A DNA stretch of 33,342 nt from Pseudomonadota bacterium (lineage in GTDB: Bacteria > Pseudomonadota > Alphaproteobacteria > Rhodobacterales > Rhodobacteraceae), in NCBI GenBank assembly GCA_021813365.1, contig JAKALB010000017.1:1-33342 (forward strand), written 5' to 3'. This document shows positions 8,854-15,900 of the stretch, one piece after another (position 1 is the stretch's first letter; the number at the start of each line of letters is the position of its first letter). The notes below the pieces were generated by a model, which searched no databases, was not told where the DNA came from, and saw only the letters and a list, made by a program, of their open reading frames with translations. The position numbers were made by a program, and so were the translations under genes.

Positions 8854-10143
8854 TCACTCCAGGATGCCGGTCGCCGAAATCCGGGTCTTGCCGCCCAGGT
8901 AGGGCCACAGCACCTCTGGCAGGTCCACCGAGCCGTCGGCCTGCTGGCCATTCTCCAGCACCGCGATCAGACAGCGGCCAACCGCCAGGCCCGACCCGTT
9001 CAACGTGGCGACATATTCGGGCTTGCCGCCCGCCCCGCGAAAGCGCGCATTCATCCGTCTGGCCTGGAACTGGCCGCAGGTGGAAACCGAACTGATCTCG
9101 CGATAGCGATTCTGCCCGGGCAACCAGACCTCCAGGTCATGCGTCTTCTGCGCGCCGAACCCCATGTCGCCGGTGCACAGCACGATGGTGCGATAGGGCA
9201 GGCCCAGCCTTTCCAGGATGGCTTCGGCGCATTTCGTCATGCGCTCGTGCTCGTCCAGCGCCGCTTCGGGGGCGCAGATCGTGACCATCTCGACTTTCTC
9301 GAACTGGTGCTGGCGCAGCATTCCGGTCGTGTCCTTGCCGGCGCTGCCGGCCTCGCTGCGGAAGCATTGCGTATGGGCGGTCATCCGGATCGGCAGGGCG
9401 GATTCGTCCAGGATCTCGCCCGCGACCAGGTTGGTCAGGGTGACTTCACTGGTCGGGATCAGCCACCAGCCATTCGTGGTCTGATAGGAATCCTCGGCGA
9501 ATTTCGGCAGCTGGTTGGTGCCATACATCGCCTCCTCCTTCACCAGGACCGGTGTCCAGGTCTCGGTCAGGCCATGGTCGTTGACATGGGTGTCCAGCAT
9601 GAATTGCGCCAGCGCCCGGTGCACCCGGACCACGGCGCCGCGCAGCACCACGAAACGGCTGCCGGAAATCTTGGCCGCGGCCTCGAAATCCATGCCCGGC
9701 CTGACGCCCGCGATCTCGAAGTGCTCGCGCGGCGGGAAGGCAAAGTTGCGCGGGCTGCCCCAGCGGCGGATTTCGACATTCTCGGTCTCGTCCCTGCCCA
9801 CCGGTACCGTCGCCAGCGGGCTGTTCGGAATGCGCAGCAGGGCATCCTTGAGCTGCTGGTCATAACCCGCCGCGGCTTCGTTCAGCCTTGCGATGTGATC
9901 CTTCCTGTCGGCCACCAGGCGGCGCAGGCGGTCAAATTCCGCCTCGTCCTTCTTCGCCCTGGCGGCGCCGGCTTCCCTGGACAATGCGTTGAGCTCGGCC
10001 TGAAGGGTTTCGCTGCGATGGATCGCCTCGCGGCGCTGCATGTCCAGAGCCAGCAGCTCCGCCGACATGGGATCCAGCCCCCGACGCGCCAGCGCCGCGT
10101 CGAATGCGGCGGGGTTTTCGCGGATGGCGCGGATGTCATGCAT
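8854..10143 (-). CDS. serS: Seryl-tRNA synthetase
   Basis: The 429-residue class II synthetase charges tRNA-Ser. The N-terminal coiled-coil arm, which binds the tRNA, spans about residues 30-100 ([19 protein letters not shown] ... [13 protein letters not shown]). The catalytic domain has motif 2 ([21 protein letters not shown]) and motif 3 ([20 protein letters not shown]). The C-terminus ([16 protein letters not shown]) is standard. The ATG at 10143 is chosen because [11 protein letters not shown] is the conserved start of the family; the open frame continues upstream without homology. The gene is divergent from yajC, with 166 bases between the starts. Confidence 0.97.
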   Translation of the reverse strand: MHDIRAIRENPAAFDAALARRGLDPMSAELLALDMQRREAIHRSETLQAELNALSREAGAARAKKDEAEFDRLRRLVADRKDHIARLNEAAAGYDQQLKDALLRIPNSPLATVPVGRDETENVEIRRWGSPRNFAFPPREHFEIAGVRPGMDFEAAAKISGSRFVVLRGAVVRVHRALAQFMLDTHVNDHGLTETWTPVLVKEEAMYGTNQLPKFAEDSYQTTNGWWLIPTSEVTLTNLVAGEILDESALPIRMTAHTQCFRSEAGSAGKDTTGMLRQHQFEKVEMVTICAPEAALDEHERMTKCAEAILERLGLPYRTIVLCTGDMGFGAQKTHDLEVWLPGQNRYREISSVSTCGQFQARRMNARFRGAGGKPEYVATLNGSGLAVGRCLIAVLENGQQADGSVDLPEVLWPYLGGKTRISATGILE

Positions 10144-10309
10144 GGCGGACCTCAAATTCCCGATGGTTTTCCCCCATATGCAACGGAACGTGACGCGGGT
10201 GAAGCCCGAAAGCCGATCCGCCCCGCTCCGCCTTGCCTTGCGCTGCCCGCCGCCCGGCGATAGGGTGCCCGCCGGAATTCGGGGCTTTGCTGCCCCAGAA
10301 AGAGGAAAG

Positions 10310-10651
10310 ATGCTCGTCACCGCCGCCTATGCCCAGGACGCTTCCGCCGCCACCGGAGGCGCCAGCGCCTTGGTCCAGTTCGTGCCGCTGGTCCTGATCT
10401 TCGTCATCATGTATTTCCTGATGATCCGCCCGCAGCAAAAGAAGCTCAGCAATCACAGGGCCATGGTGGCGGCCTTGCGGCGTGGCGACCAGATCGTCAC
10501 CGGCGGCGGCATCCTGGGCAAGGTCACCAAGGTCGGCGAGGACTCGATGATCGAGGTCGAGATCGCCGATGGCGTGAAGGTCAAGGTGGTGAAGTCCACC
10601 ATCACCCAGGTCCTTTCCAAGACCGATCCCGCCCCCGCCGCCCAGGGCTGA
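10310..10651 (+). CDS. yajC: Preprotein translocase subunit YajC
   Basis: This small inner-membrane protein of 113 residues forms part of the SecD-SecF-YajC complex, which assists SecYEG. One transmembrane helix ([16 protein letters not shown]) is followed by the family hallmark RPQQKK and a cytoplasmic domain ([20 protein letters not shown]). The ATG at 10310 has AGAGGAAAG directly upstream and gives the normal length; the open frame further upstream overlaps the serS promoter region. secD starts 4 bases after the stop, so yajC, secD and secF form an operon. Confidence 0.96.
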   Translation: MLVTAAYAQDASAATGGASALVQFVPLVLIFVIMYFLMIRPQQKKLSNHRAMVAALRRGDQIVTGGGILGKVTKVGEDSMIEVEIADGVKVKVVKSTITQVLSKTDPAPAAQG

Positions 10652-10655
10652 ACCC

Positions 10656-12323
10656 ATGCTGCACACGCCGCTGTGGAAGCGCCTTCTGGTCCTGGGCCTG
10701 GTGCTGTTCGGGCTGGTCATGGCCATGCCGAACCTGTTCTACACCCGGGTCGAGACCCACAACGATGCGCTGGCCGCCGTGACCAAGGCCGGCGGCGTCG
10801 CCACGCCCGAGCAGCAGGCGGCGCTGGATCAGTGGCCCGATTTCCTGCCCAACCGGCTGGTGAACCTGGGCCTCGACCTGCGCGGCGGCGCCCATCTCCT
10901 GGCCGAAGTGCAGCTGGCCGATGTCTACAAGACCCGGATGGACAGCTTCTGGCCGCAGGTCCGCGACGCGCTGAAGGATCTCCGCGACCAGGTCGGCGCC
11001 ATCCGCCGCGCGCCCTCCGATCCCGGCGTGCTGCGCGTCTCGCTGTCGAATCCTGCCGGTGCCGAGGCCGCCGTCGCCGCGATCCAGAAGCTGAATTCCC
11101 CCGTCGTCAGCCTGACCGGCGTGGGTCAGAGCGTCTTTGACGTGACCAATGACAACGGCACGATCGTCATCACCCTGTCAGAGGCCGGCAAGCTGGCCGC
11201 CGACAAGCAGACCATGGACACTTCGCTGACCGTGATCCGCCGTCGCGTCGACGCCGCGGGCACGCGCGAACCCTCGATCCAGCGCCAGGGCGCCGACCGG
11301 ATCCTGATCGAAGTGCCGGGCGTGGGCTCGGCGCAAGAGTTGAAGGACATCATCGGCACCACGGCCAAGCTGACGTTCAACCAGGTTCTGGGCCGCACCT
11401 CGGACCAGAATGCCAACCCCGGGCCGCGTCAACTGGTGCTGCCGGATGCCGAACAGGAAGGCGTCTATTATATCATCGACGAAACGCCGGTGGTCACCGG
11501 CGACGACCTGACCAATGCCCAGCCCTCGTTCGACCAGAACAACCGCCCGGCCGTGTCGTTCCAGTTCAACGTCAGCGGCGCGCGGGCCTTTGGCGACTAT
11601 ACGGCCCAACATATCGGCGAACCCTTCGCCATCGTGCTGGACGGCAAGGTGATCTCGGCCCCCACGATTCAAAGCCATATCGGTGGCGGGGCGGGCATCA
11701 TCACCGGCAATTTCACCGTGGAAAGCTCGACCAACCTGGCGGTTCTGTTGAAATCCGGTGCCCTGCCGGCCTCGATGAAATTCCTGGAGGAACGCACGAT
11801 CGGCCCGGAACTGGGGCAGGATTCGATCGACGCCGGCAAGATCGCCGCCGGGGTCGCGGTCCTGCTGGTGGGTCTGTTCATGTTTGCGTCCTACGGCCTG
11901 TTCGGCCTTTTCGCCAACATCGCGCTGACCATCGAACTGGCCCTGCTGTTCGGCTGTCTGTCGATGATCGGCGGCACGCTGACCCTGCCCGGCATCGCCG
12001 GCATCGTGCTGACCATCGGCACCGCGGTCGACGCCAATGTTCTGGTCTATGAACGTGTGCGCGAGGAATTGCGCCACGCCAAGTCGCCGGCACGCGCCAT
12101 CGAACTGGGCTATGAGCGTGCGCTTTCGGCCATCGTCGACGCCAATGTCACCACGCTGATCACGGCGGCGGTGCTGTATTACTTCGGGGCCGGCCCGGTG
12201 CGCGGCTTTGCCGTGGCGCTGTTCTTCGGCATCATCACCTCGGTTTTCTGCGCGATGTATGTGACCCGCGCGATGATCGAGATCTGGTTCAACTGGCGCA
12301 AGCCCAAGACCCTGATCGTGTAA
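10656..12323 (+). CDS. secD: Protein translocase subunit SecD
   Basis: The 555-residue inner-membrane protein helps drive export using the proton gradient. It has one N-terminal transmembrane helix, then the conserved LGLDLRGGAHLL motif and a large periplasmic domain (residues about 60-375). Five clustered helices follow near the C-terminus, including the RND-type motif GTAVDANVLVYERVREELR. The C-terminal conserved stretch covers DANVTTLITAAVLYYFGAGPVRGFAVALF. It is complete and lies between yajC (4 bases) and secF (10 bases). Confidence 0.97.
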   Translation: MLHTPLWKRLLVLGLVLFGLVMAMPNLFYTRVETHNDALAAVTKAGGVATPEQQAALDQWPDFLPNRLVNLGLDLRGGAHLLAEVQLADVYKTRMDSFWPQVRDALKDLRDQVGAIRRAPSDPGVLRVSLSNPAGAEAAVAAIQKLNSPVVSLTGVGQSVFDVTNDNGTIVITLSEAGKLAADKQTMDTSLTVIRRRVDAAGTREPSIQRQGADRILIEVPGVGSAQELKDIIGTTAKLTFNQVLGRTSDQNANPGPRQLVLPDAEQEGVYYIIDETPVVTGDDLTNAQPSFDQNNRPAVSFQFNVSGARAFGDYTAQHIGEPFAIVLDGKVISAPTIQSHIGGGAGIITGNFTVESSTNLAVLLKSGALPASMKFLEERTIGPELGQDSIDAGKIAAGVAVLLVGLFMFASYGLFGLFANIALTIELALLFGCLSMIGGTLTLPGIAGIVLTIGTAVDANVLVYERVREELRHAKSPARAIELGYERALSAIVDANVTTLITAAVLYYFGAGPVRGFAVALFFGIITSVFCAMYVTRAMIEIWFNWRKPKTLIV

Positions 12324-12333
12324 GGACAAACCC

Positions 12334-13311
12334 ATGGCATGGCGTCTCAGACTTGTCGCTGAACACACGCGGATCGACTTCTTCCGCTGGCAATGGATCA
12401 CCTTCGGCGGCTCGATGGCGCTGATGGTGGCGGCCTTTGCCTGCTGGGGCCTGTTCGGCCTGAATTTCGGCATCGACTTCCAAGGTGGCACCACGATCCG
12501 CACCGAAAGCCCGGTGCCGATCGACACCGGGCTTTACCGGCACACGCTGGAAAGCCTGGACGTGGGCGATGTCGCCGTGAACGAGGTTTTCGACCCGTCC
12601 TTCGGCGCCGACAAGCACGTGGCCTCGATCCGGATCGGCGCCAGGGACGGCGCCGCTGCCGTGGCGCCCGAAACCGTCGATGCCGTGAAGGCCGCGCTCA
12701 GCAAGATGGACCCCAAGATCACCTTCGCCTCGGTGGAAACGGTGGGGCCGAAAGTGTCCGGCGAGCTGGTCTGGTCCTCGATCGTGGCGCTGTCGGTCAC
12801 ATCGATCGGCATCATGCTCTACATCTGGCTGCGCTTCGAATGGCAGTTCGCGCTGGGGGGCGTTCTGGCGCTGCTGCATGACGTGTTCATCACGGTCGGC
12901 ATCTTCGCGGTCTTCCAGATCAAGTTCGATCTGACCATCGTGGCTGCGCTGCTGACGATCCTTGGCTATTCGATCAACGACACGGTGGTGGTCTTCGACC
13001 GGCTGCGCGAGAACCTTATCAAGTACAAGACCATGCCGCTGCGCGATGTCATGAACCTTTCGGTCAACGAAACCCTCAGCCGCACGCTGATGACCTCGCT
13101 GACCACGCTGATCGCGGTGGGCTCCATGCTGGTGCTGGGCGGCGACGTGATCCGCGGCTTCTCCTTTGCGATCTTCGTCGGCATCATTCTCGGCACCTAT
13201 TCTTCGGTCTATGTCGCCAAGAACCTGGTGCTGTTCCTGGGTCTGGACCGCAGCGACAAGCCCAAGGCCAGCAAGGGCGGCGATCACGAATTCGCCAATA
13301 TCGACGCCTAG
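12334..13311 (+). CDS. secF: Protein translocase subunit SecF
   Basis: The 325-residue partner of SecD has six predicted membrane helices. After the first helix comes FGIDFQGGTTIR, the SecF version of the GG motif, then a periplasmic domain to about residue 145. The transmembrane block carries YSINDTVVVFDRLREN and the conserved NETLSRTLMTSLTTL. The ATG at 12334 follows AAGGACAA. A strong hairpin overlaps the stop codon (see 13306-13327). Confidence 0.97.
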   Translation: MAWRLRLVAEHTRIDFFRWQWITFGGSMALMVAAFACWGLFGLNFGIDFQGGTTIRTESPVPIDTGLYRHTLESLDVGDVAVNEVFDPSFGADKHVASIRIGARDGAAAVAPETVDAVKAALSKMDPKITFASVETVGPKVSGELVWSSIVALSVTSIGIMLYIWLRFEWQFALGGVLALLHDVFITVGIFAVFQIKFDLTIVAALLTILGYSINDTVVVFDRLRENLIKYKTMPLRDVMNLSVNETLSRTLMTSLTTLIAVGSMLVLGGDVIRGFSFAIFVGIILGTYSSVYVAKNLVLFLGLDRSDKPKASKGGDHEFANIDA

Positions 13312-13327
13312 GGGGTTTCCCCCAGGC
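13306..13327 (+). terminator. Hairpin over the secF stop codon
   Basis: GCCT-A-GGGGG, a TTT loop, then CCCCC-AGGC form a 9-bp stem with one bulged base. The stem includes the secF stop codon TAG at 13309-13311. It sits 25 bases before the next start and could reduce read-through into the Mth938-like gene. Confidence 0.45.
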
Positions 13328-13351
13328 CACACAGAACCATATGGGTGCCCG

Positions 13352-13705
13352 ATGCGCCTGACCGAAATCACCTATGGCACCGCCCAGGCCTTCGAGGGCT
13401 ACGGTCCCGGCTTCTTCCGGGTCGGCGGCCATGTGCTGCGCGGCGCGGTGCTGGTGACGCCCTGGGACGCCGGCCCCTGGGGCGGGCTGGGCGACTGGGC
13501 CGGCCCGGTTAGCCTCAAGGACAGGATCGACGTGCTGCTTCTGGGCATGGGCGCCGAAATCGCCCATGCGCCCCGCGCATTTCGCGAGGCGGTCGAGGCC
13601 GACGGCATCGGCCTTGACGTGATGAGTTCGCCCGCCGCCGCCCGCACCTACAACGTGCTGCTCGGCGAAGGCCGTCGCATCGCTGCGGCCCTTCTGCCCG
13701 TCTGA
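13352..13705 (+). CDS. Mth938-like domain protein (DUF498 / NDUFAF3 family)
   Basis: The 117-residue protein has the compact Mth938-like fold. It shows the family signature in order: FEGYGPGFFRVGG, then GAVLVTPWDAGPW, then IDVLLLGMGAE and MSSPAAARTYNVLLGEGRRIAAALLPV at the end. The human relative NDUFAF3 assists assembly of respiratory complex I. Bacterial members next to secDF are widespread in alphaproteobacteria, but their exact job is not established, so a link to complex I or to membrane-protein assembly is inference. The ATG at 13352 begins with the normal MRLTEI sequence. Confidence 0.88.
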   Translation: MRLTEITYGTAQAFEGYGPGFFRVGGHVLRGAVLVTPWDAGPWGGLGDWAGPVSLKDRIDVLLLGMGAEIAHAPRAFREAVEADGIGLDVMSSPAAARTYNVLLGEGRRIAAALLPV

Positions 13706-13719
13706 CCGCGAGACGGGCA
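13695..13719 (+). terminator. Terminator candidate at the end of the secDF operon
   Basis: TGCCCGTCT (13695-13703) and AGACGGGCA (13711-13719) form a perfect 9-bp stem with a 7-base loop that includes the stop codon. The right arm can also pair with TGCCCG at 13724-13729, giving an alternative hairpin. A further short inverted repeat (GGGCCGG / CCGGCCC) lies at about 13749-13768. Confidence 0.5.
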
Positions 13720-13837
13720 TTCCTGCCCGCCCTGGTGAGGCGACAACGGGCCGGATATTGCCGGCCCAGCCAGGCCGCCAGAACTTGCCACTTCGTTAAT
13801 TCCACAAAATTTATGCTGCAAATTCAAAAGGCTGCCT

Positions 13838-13858
13838 GGCGTAACACGGTGTTACGCC
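13838..13858. promoter_or_regulatory. 21-bp palindrome upstream of the SDR gene (possible operator)
   Basis: GGCGTAACAC and GTGTTACGCC are perfect 10-bp arms around a single G. The site lies 50 bases before the SDR start, next to an AT-rich patch (about 13795-13830) that may hold its promoter. The tight symmetry suits a dimeric repressor better than a terminator. No regulator gene of the TetR, LacI or GntR type is present in the window. Confidence 0.5.
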
Positions 13859-13907
13859 TGCGATGACACCCTTGCCATCACCCCATGCGCCCGGCTAAAG
13901 CTGTGCC

Positions 13908-14654
13908 ATGACAACTGCCCTCATCACCGGCGCCGGCGCTCCTCAGGGCATCGGCATGGCCATAGCCCGCGCCTTGGCCGGGCAGGGCCATGATCTGGTG
14001 ATCGCGGCGACTTCGGGCCGCATCCACGCCCGCGCCGCCGAACTCGCGGCCGAGGGCGCCTGGGTCACTGCCTTCCAGGGCGACCTGACCGATGCCGCCG
14101 CCGTGGATCGCCTGGCCGATCTGGCCGGCCCGGTCGACATCCTGGTGAACAATGCCGGCATGGGCTCGGTCAGCGAACCCGCCGCCCTGTCGGGGTTCCT
14201 CGCGATGCCGATGCAGGCCTGGCGCCGCCAGATCGAGGTCAGCCTGACCAGCGCCGTCCTGGTGACCCGCGCCGTCCTGCCCGGCATGCTGGATCGAGGC
14301 TGGGGCCGGGTGGTGATGATGTCCTCTGTCACCGGTCCCGCGGTCGCCATCCCCGGCGCGGCGGCCTATGCCGCCGCCAAGGCCGGCATGATGGGCCTGG
14401 TGCGCACCCTGGCGCTGGAAGTGGCCGGGCACGGCGTTACCGTCAACGCCATCGGCCCCGGCTGGATCGCGACCGAGGCGCTGACCGAGGCCGAGACAGC
14501 CGCCGCCCGGCATAGCCCGATGCAGCGCGCCGGCACCCCTGCCGAGGTCGCCGCCTGCGCCGCCTTCCTGGCCTCGCCGGCGGCGTCCTATGTGAACGGC
14601 ATCCTGCTGGTCGTCGACGGCGGCAACAGCCTGCAAGAGATGAAGGGTCCATGA
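13908..14654 (+). CDS. Short-chain dehydrogenase/reductase (FabG-like)
   Basis: The 248-residue protein is a classical SDR oxidoreductase using NAD(H) or NADP(H). The cofactor loop TGAGAPQGIG near residue 7 is slightly longer than the usual TGxxxGIG. NNAG lies at about residue 82. The catalytic Ser is in VMMSSVTG, and Tyr and Lys are in AAYAAAKAG. VDGGNSLQEMKG at the end is the usual C-terminal region. The substrate cannot be predicted; a 3-oxoacyl-ACP reductase-like or other alcohol dehydrogenase role is possible. The stop overlaps the start of the methyltransferase gene (ATGA), so the two are translated as a unit. Confidence 0.88.
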   Translation: MTTALITGAGAPQGIGMAIARALAGQGHDLVIAATSGRIHARAAELAAEGAWVTAFQGDLTDAAAVDRLADLAGPVDILVNNAGMGSVSEPAALSGFLAMPMQAWRRQIEVSLTSAVLVTRAVLPGMLDRGWGRVVMMSSVTGPAVAIPGAAAYAAAKAGMMGLVRTLALEVAGHGVTVNAIGPGWIATEALTEAETAAARHSPMQRAGTPAEVAACAAFLASPAASYVNGILLVVDGGNSLQEMKGP

Positions 14655-15850
14655 CCCCCGGCGCCCGCGCCGCGGCGGCGATCGAGATCCTGGATGCCAT
14701 CCTTGCCGGGCAGGCGGCAGAGCCTGCCCTGGCCAACTGGGCGCGCGGCCACCGTTTCGCCGGCTCGGGTGACCGCCTGGCCATCCGCGACCTGGTGTTC
14801 GATGCCCTGCGCCGGCGCCGCTCTGCCGCCCTCATGGGGGCCGGGCCAACCGGCCGCGGCCTGATCCTGGGCCTGCTGCGCCAGCGGGGTGAGGCGGGGC
14901 TGTTCTCGGGCGAAGGCCATGCCCCGCCGCCACCCGGCCCGCACGAGGCGGCACAAATCCCGCAGGGTGCCGCCGCGCTCGATGTTCCCGACTGGTTGCT
15001 GCCCAGGCTGCAACGCGCGCTCGGGCCAGATTGCACCCCGGTCCTGCAGGCCATGCGGCATCGTGCGCCGGTCTATCTGCGGGTCAATCTGGCGCGGACC
15101 AGCCGGGACGCTGCGCGCGCTGCCCTGGCGGCCGAGGGCATCCTGGCCGATCCGGAACCCGGATCGCAGACCGCCTTGCAGGTCACGCAGAACGCGCGCA
15201 AGATTCAGGGCTCGTCGGCCTATCTCGGCGGGCTCGTCGAACTGCAGGATCTCTCCAGCCAGCAGCTCTGCGAAGCCCTGCCGCTGGCCGATGGCATGAC
15301 CGTGCTGGATCATTGCGCAGGCGGCGGCGGCAAGACCCTGGCCATGGCCGCGCTGGCGCGGTTGACCCTTTGCGCCCATGACGCCGCCCCGCAGCGGATG
15401 AAGGATCTGCCCCACCGGGCCGAACGCGCCGGCATCAGCGTTACCCTGACCGAGCGCCCGGCGCGGCTGGCTCCGTTTGATCTGGTGCTGGCCGACGTGC
15501 CCTGTTCCGGCTCGGGCAGCTGGCGGCGCGAGCCGATGGGCAAGTGGAGCCTGACCGAAACCCGGCTGGCCGAACTGACCCGGACCCAGGCGCAGATTCT
15601 CGACACCGTTGCCTCATGGGTCGCGCCGCGCGGGCAGCTGGCCTATGCCACCTGCTCGTTGTTGATGGAAGAGAACGAAGACCAGATCACTGCCTTTCTG
15701 GCGCGGCACCCCGGATGGGTCTGCCACCTGCAACAGCGTTGGTCGCCCCTGACTGGCGGCGATGGCTTCTTCCTGGCGCTGTTGACGCCGCCCTGCGGCA
15801 GACATACACAACCTTACGCTGTTTTTCCGATCCGGTTAAGCTGCGGTTAA
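14651..15850 (+). CDS. RsmB/NOP-family RNA cytosine-C5 methyltransferase
   Basis: This 399-residue protein should use S-adenosylmethionine to methylate C5 of a cytosine in rRNA or tRNA. Visible motifs are the SAM-binding VLDHCAGGGGKTLAMAA near residue 220, DLVLADVPCSGSG (motif IV, with one of the two catalytic-site cysteines) and LAYATCSLLMEEN (motif VI, with the other). The N-terminal third resembles the NusB-like region found in RsmB. The usual family end is GDGFFLALL; here about 20 extra residues follow and the stop codon overlaps the CtrA-type site of cckA. Target base is unknown; RsmB (16S C967) is the nearest named relative. Confidence 0.87.
   Translation: MTPGARAAAAIEILDAILAGQAAEPALANWARGHRFAGSGDRLAIRDLVFDALRRRRSAALMGAGPTGRGLILGLLRQRGEAGLFSGEGHAPPPPGPHEAAQIPQGAAALDVPDWLLPRLQRALGPDCTPVLQAMRHRAPVYLRVNLARTSRDAARAALAAEGILADPEPGSQTALQVTQNARKIQGSSAYLGGLVELQDLSSQQLCEALPLADGMTVLDHCAGGGGKTLAMAALARLTLCAHDAAPQRMKDLPHRAERAGISVTLTERPARLAPFDLVLADVPCSGSGSWRREPMGKWSLTETRLAELTRTQAQILDTVASWVAPRGQLAYATCSLLMEENEDQITAFLARHPGWVCHLQQRWSPLTGGDGFFLALLTPPCGRHTQPYAVFPIRLSCG
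15836..15850. promoter_or_regulatory. CtrA-type binding site upstream of cckA
   Basis: TTAA at 15836-15839 and TTAA at 15847-15850 are exactly 7 bases apart. This is the full alphaproteobacterial CtrA site TTAA-N7-TTAA, with a C after the second half. It overlaps the stop codon of the methyltransferase gene and lies 50 bases before the chosen cckA start. CckA is the kinase that feeds phosphate to CtrA, so this would be a feedback site. Confidence 0.6.
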
Positions 15851-15900
15851 CACTTCTCGGAGTGAATGGGGCCATTGAGGTTTCGGAACGGGGGCCGGCC

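Noticed and set aside
15780-15900. LexA box at cckA, as reported for a related species
   Set aside because: I looked for GTTC-N7-GTTC on both strands and found only a single GAAC half at about 15886, so no box is claimed.
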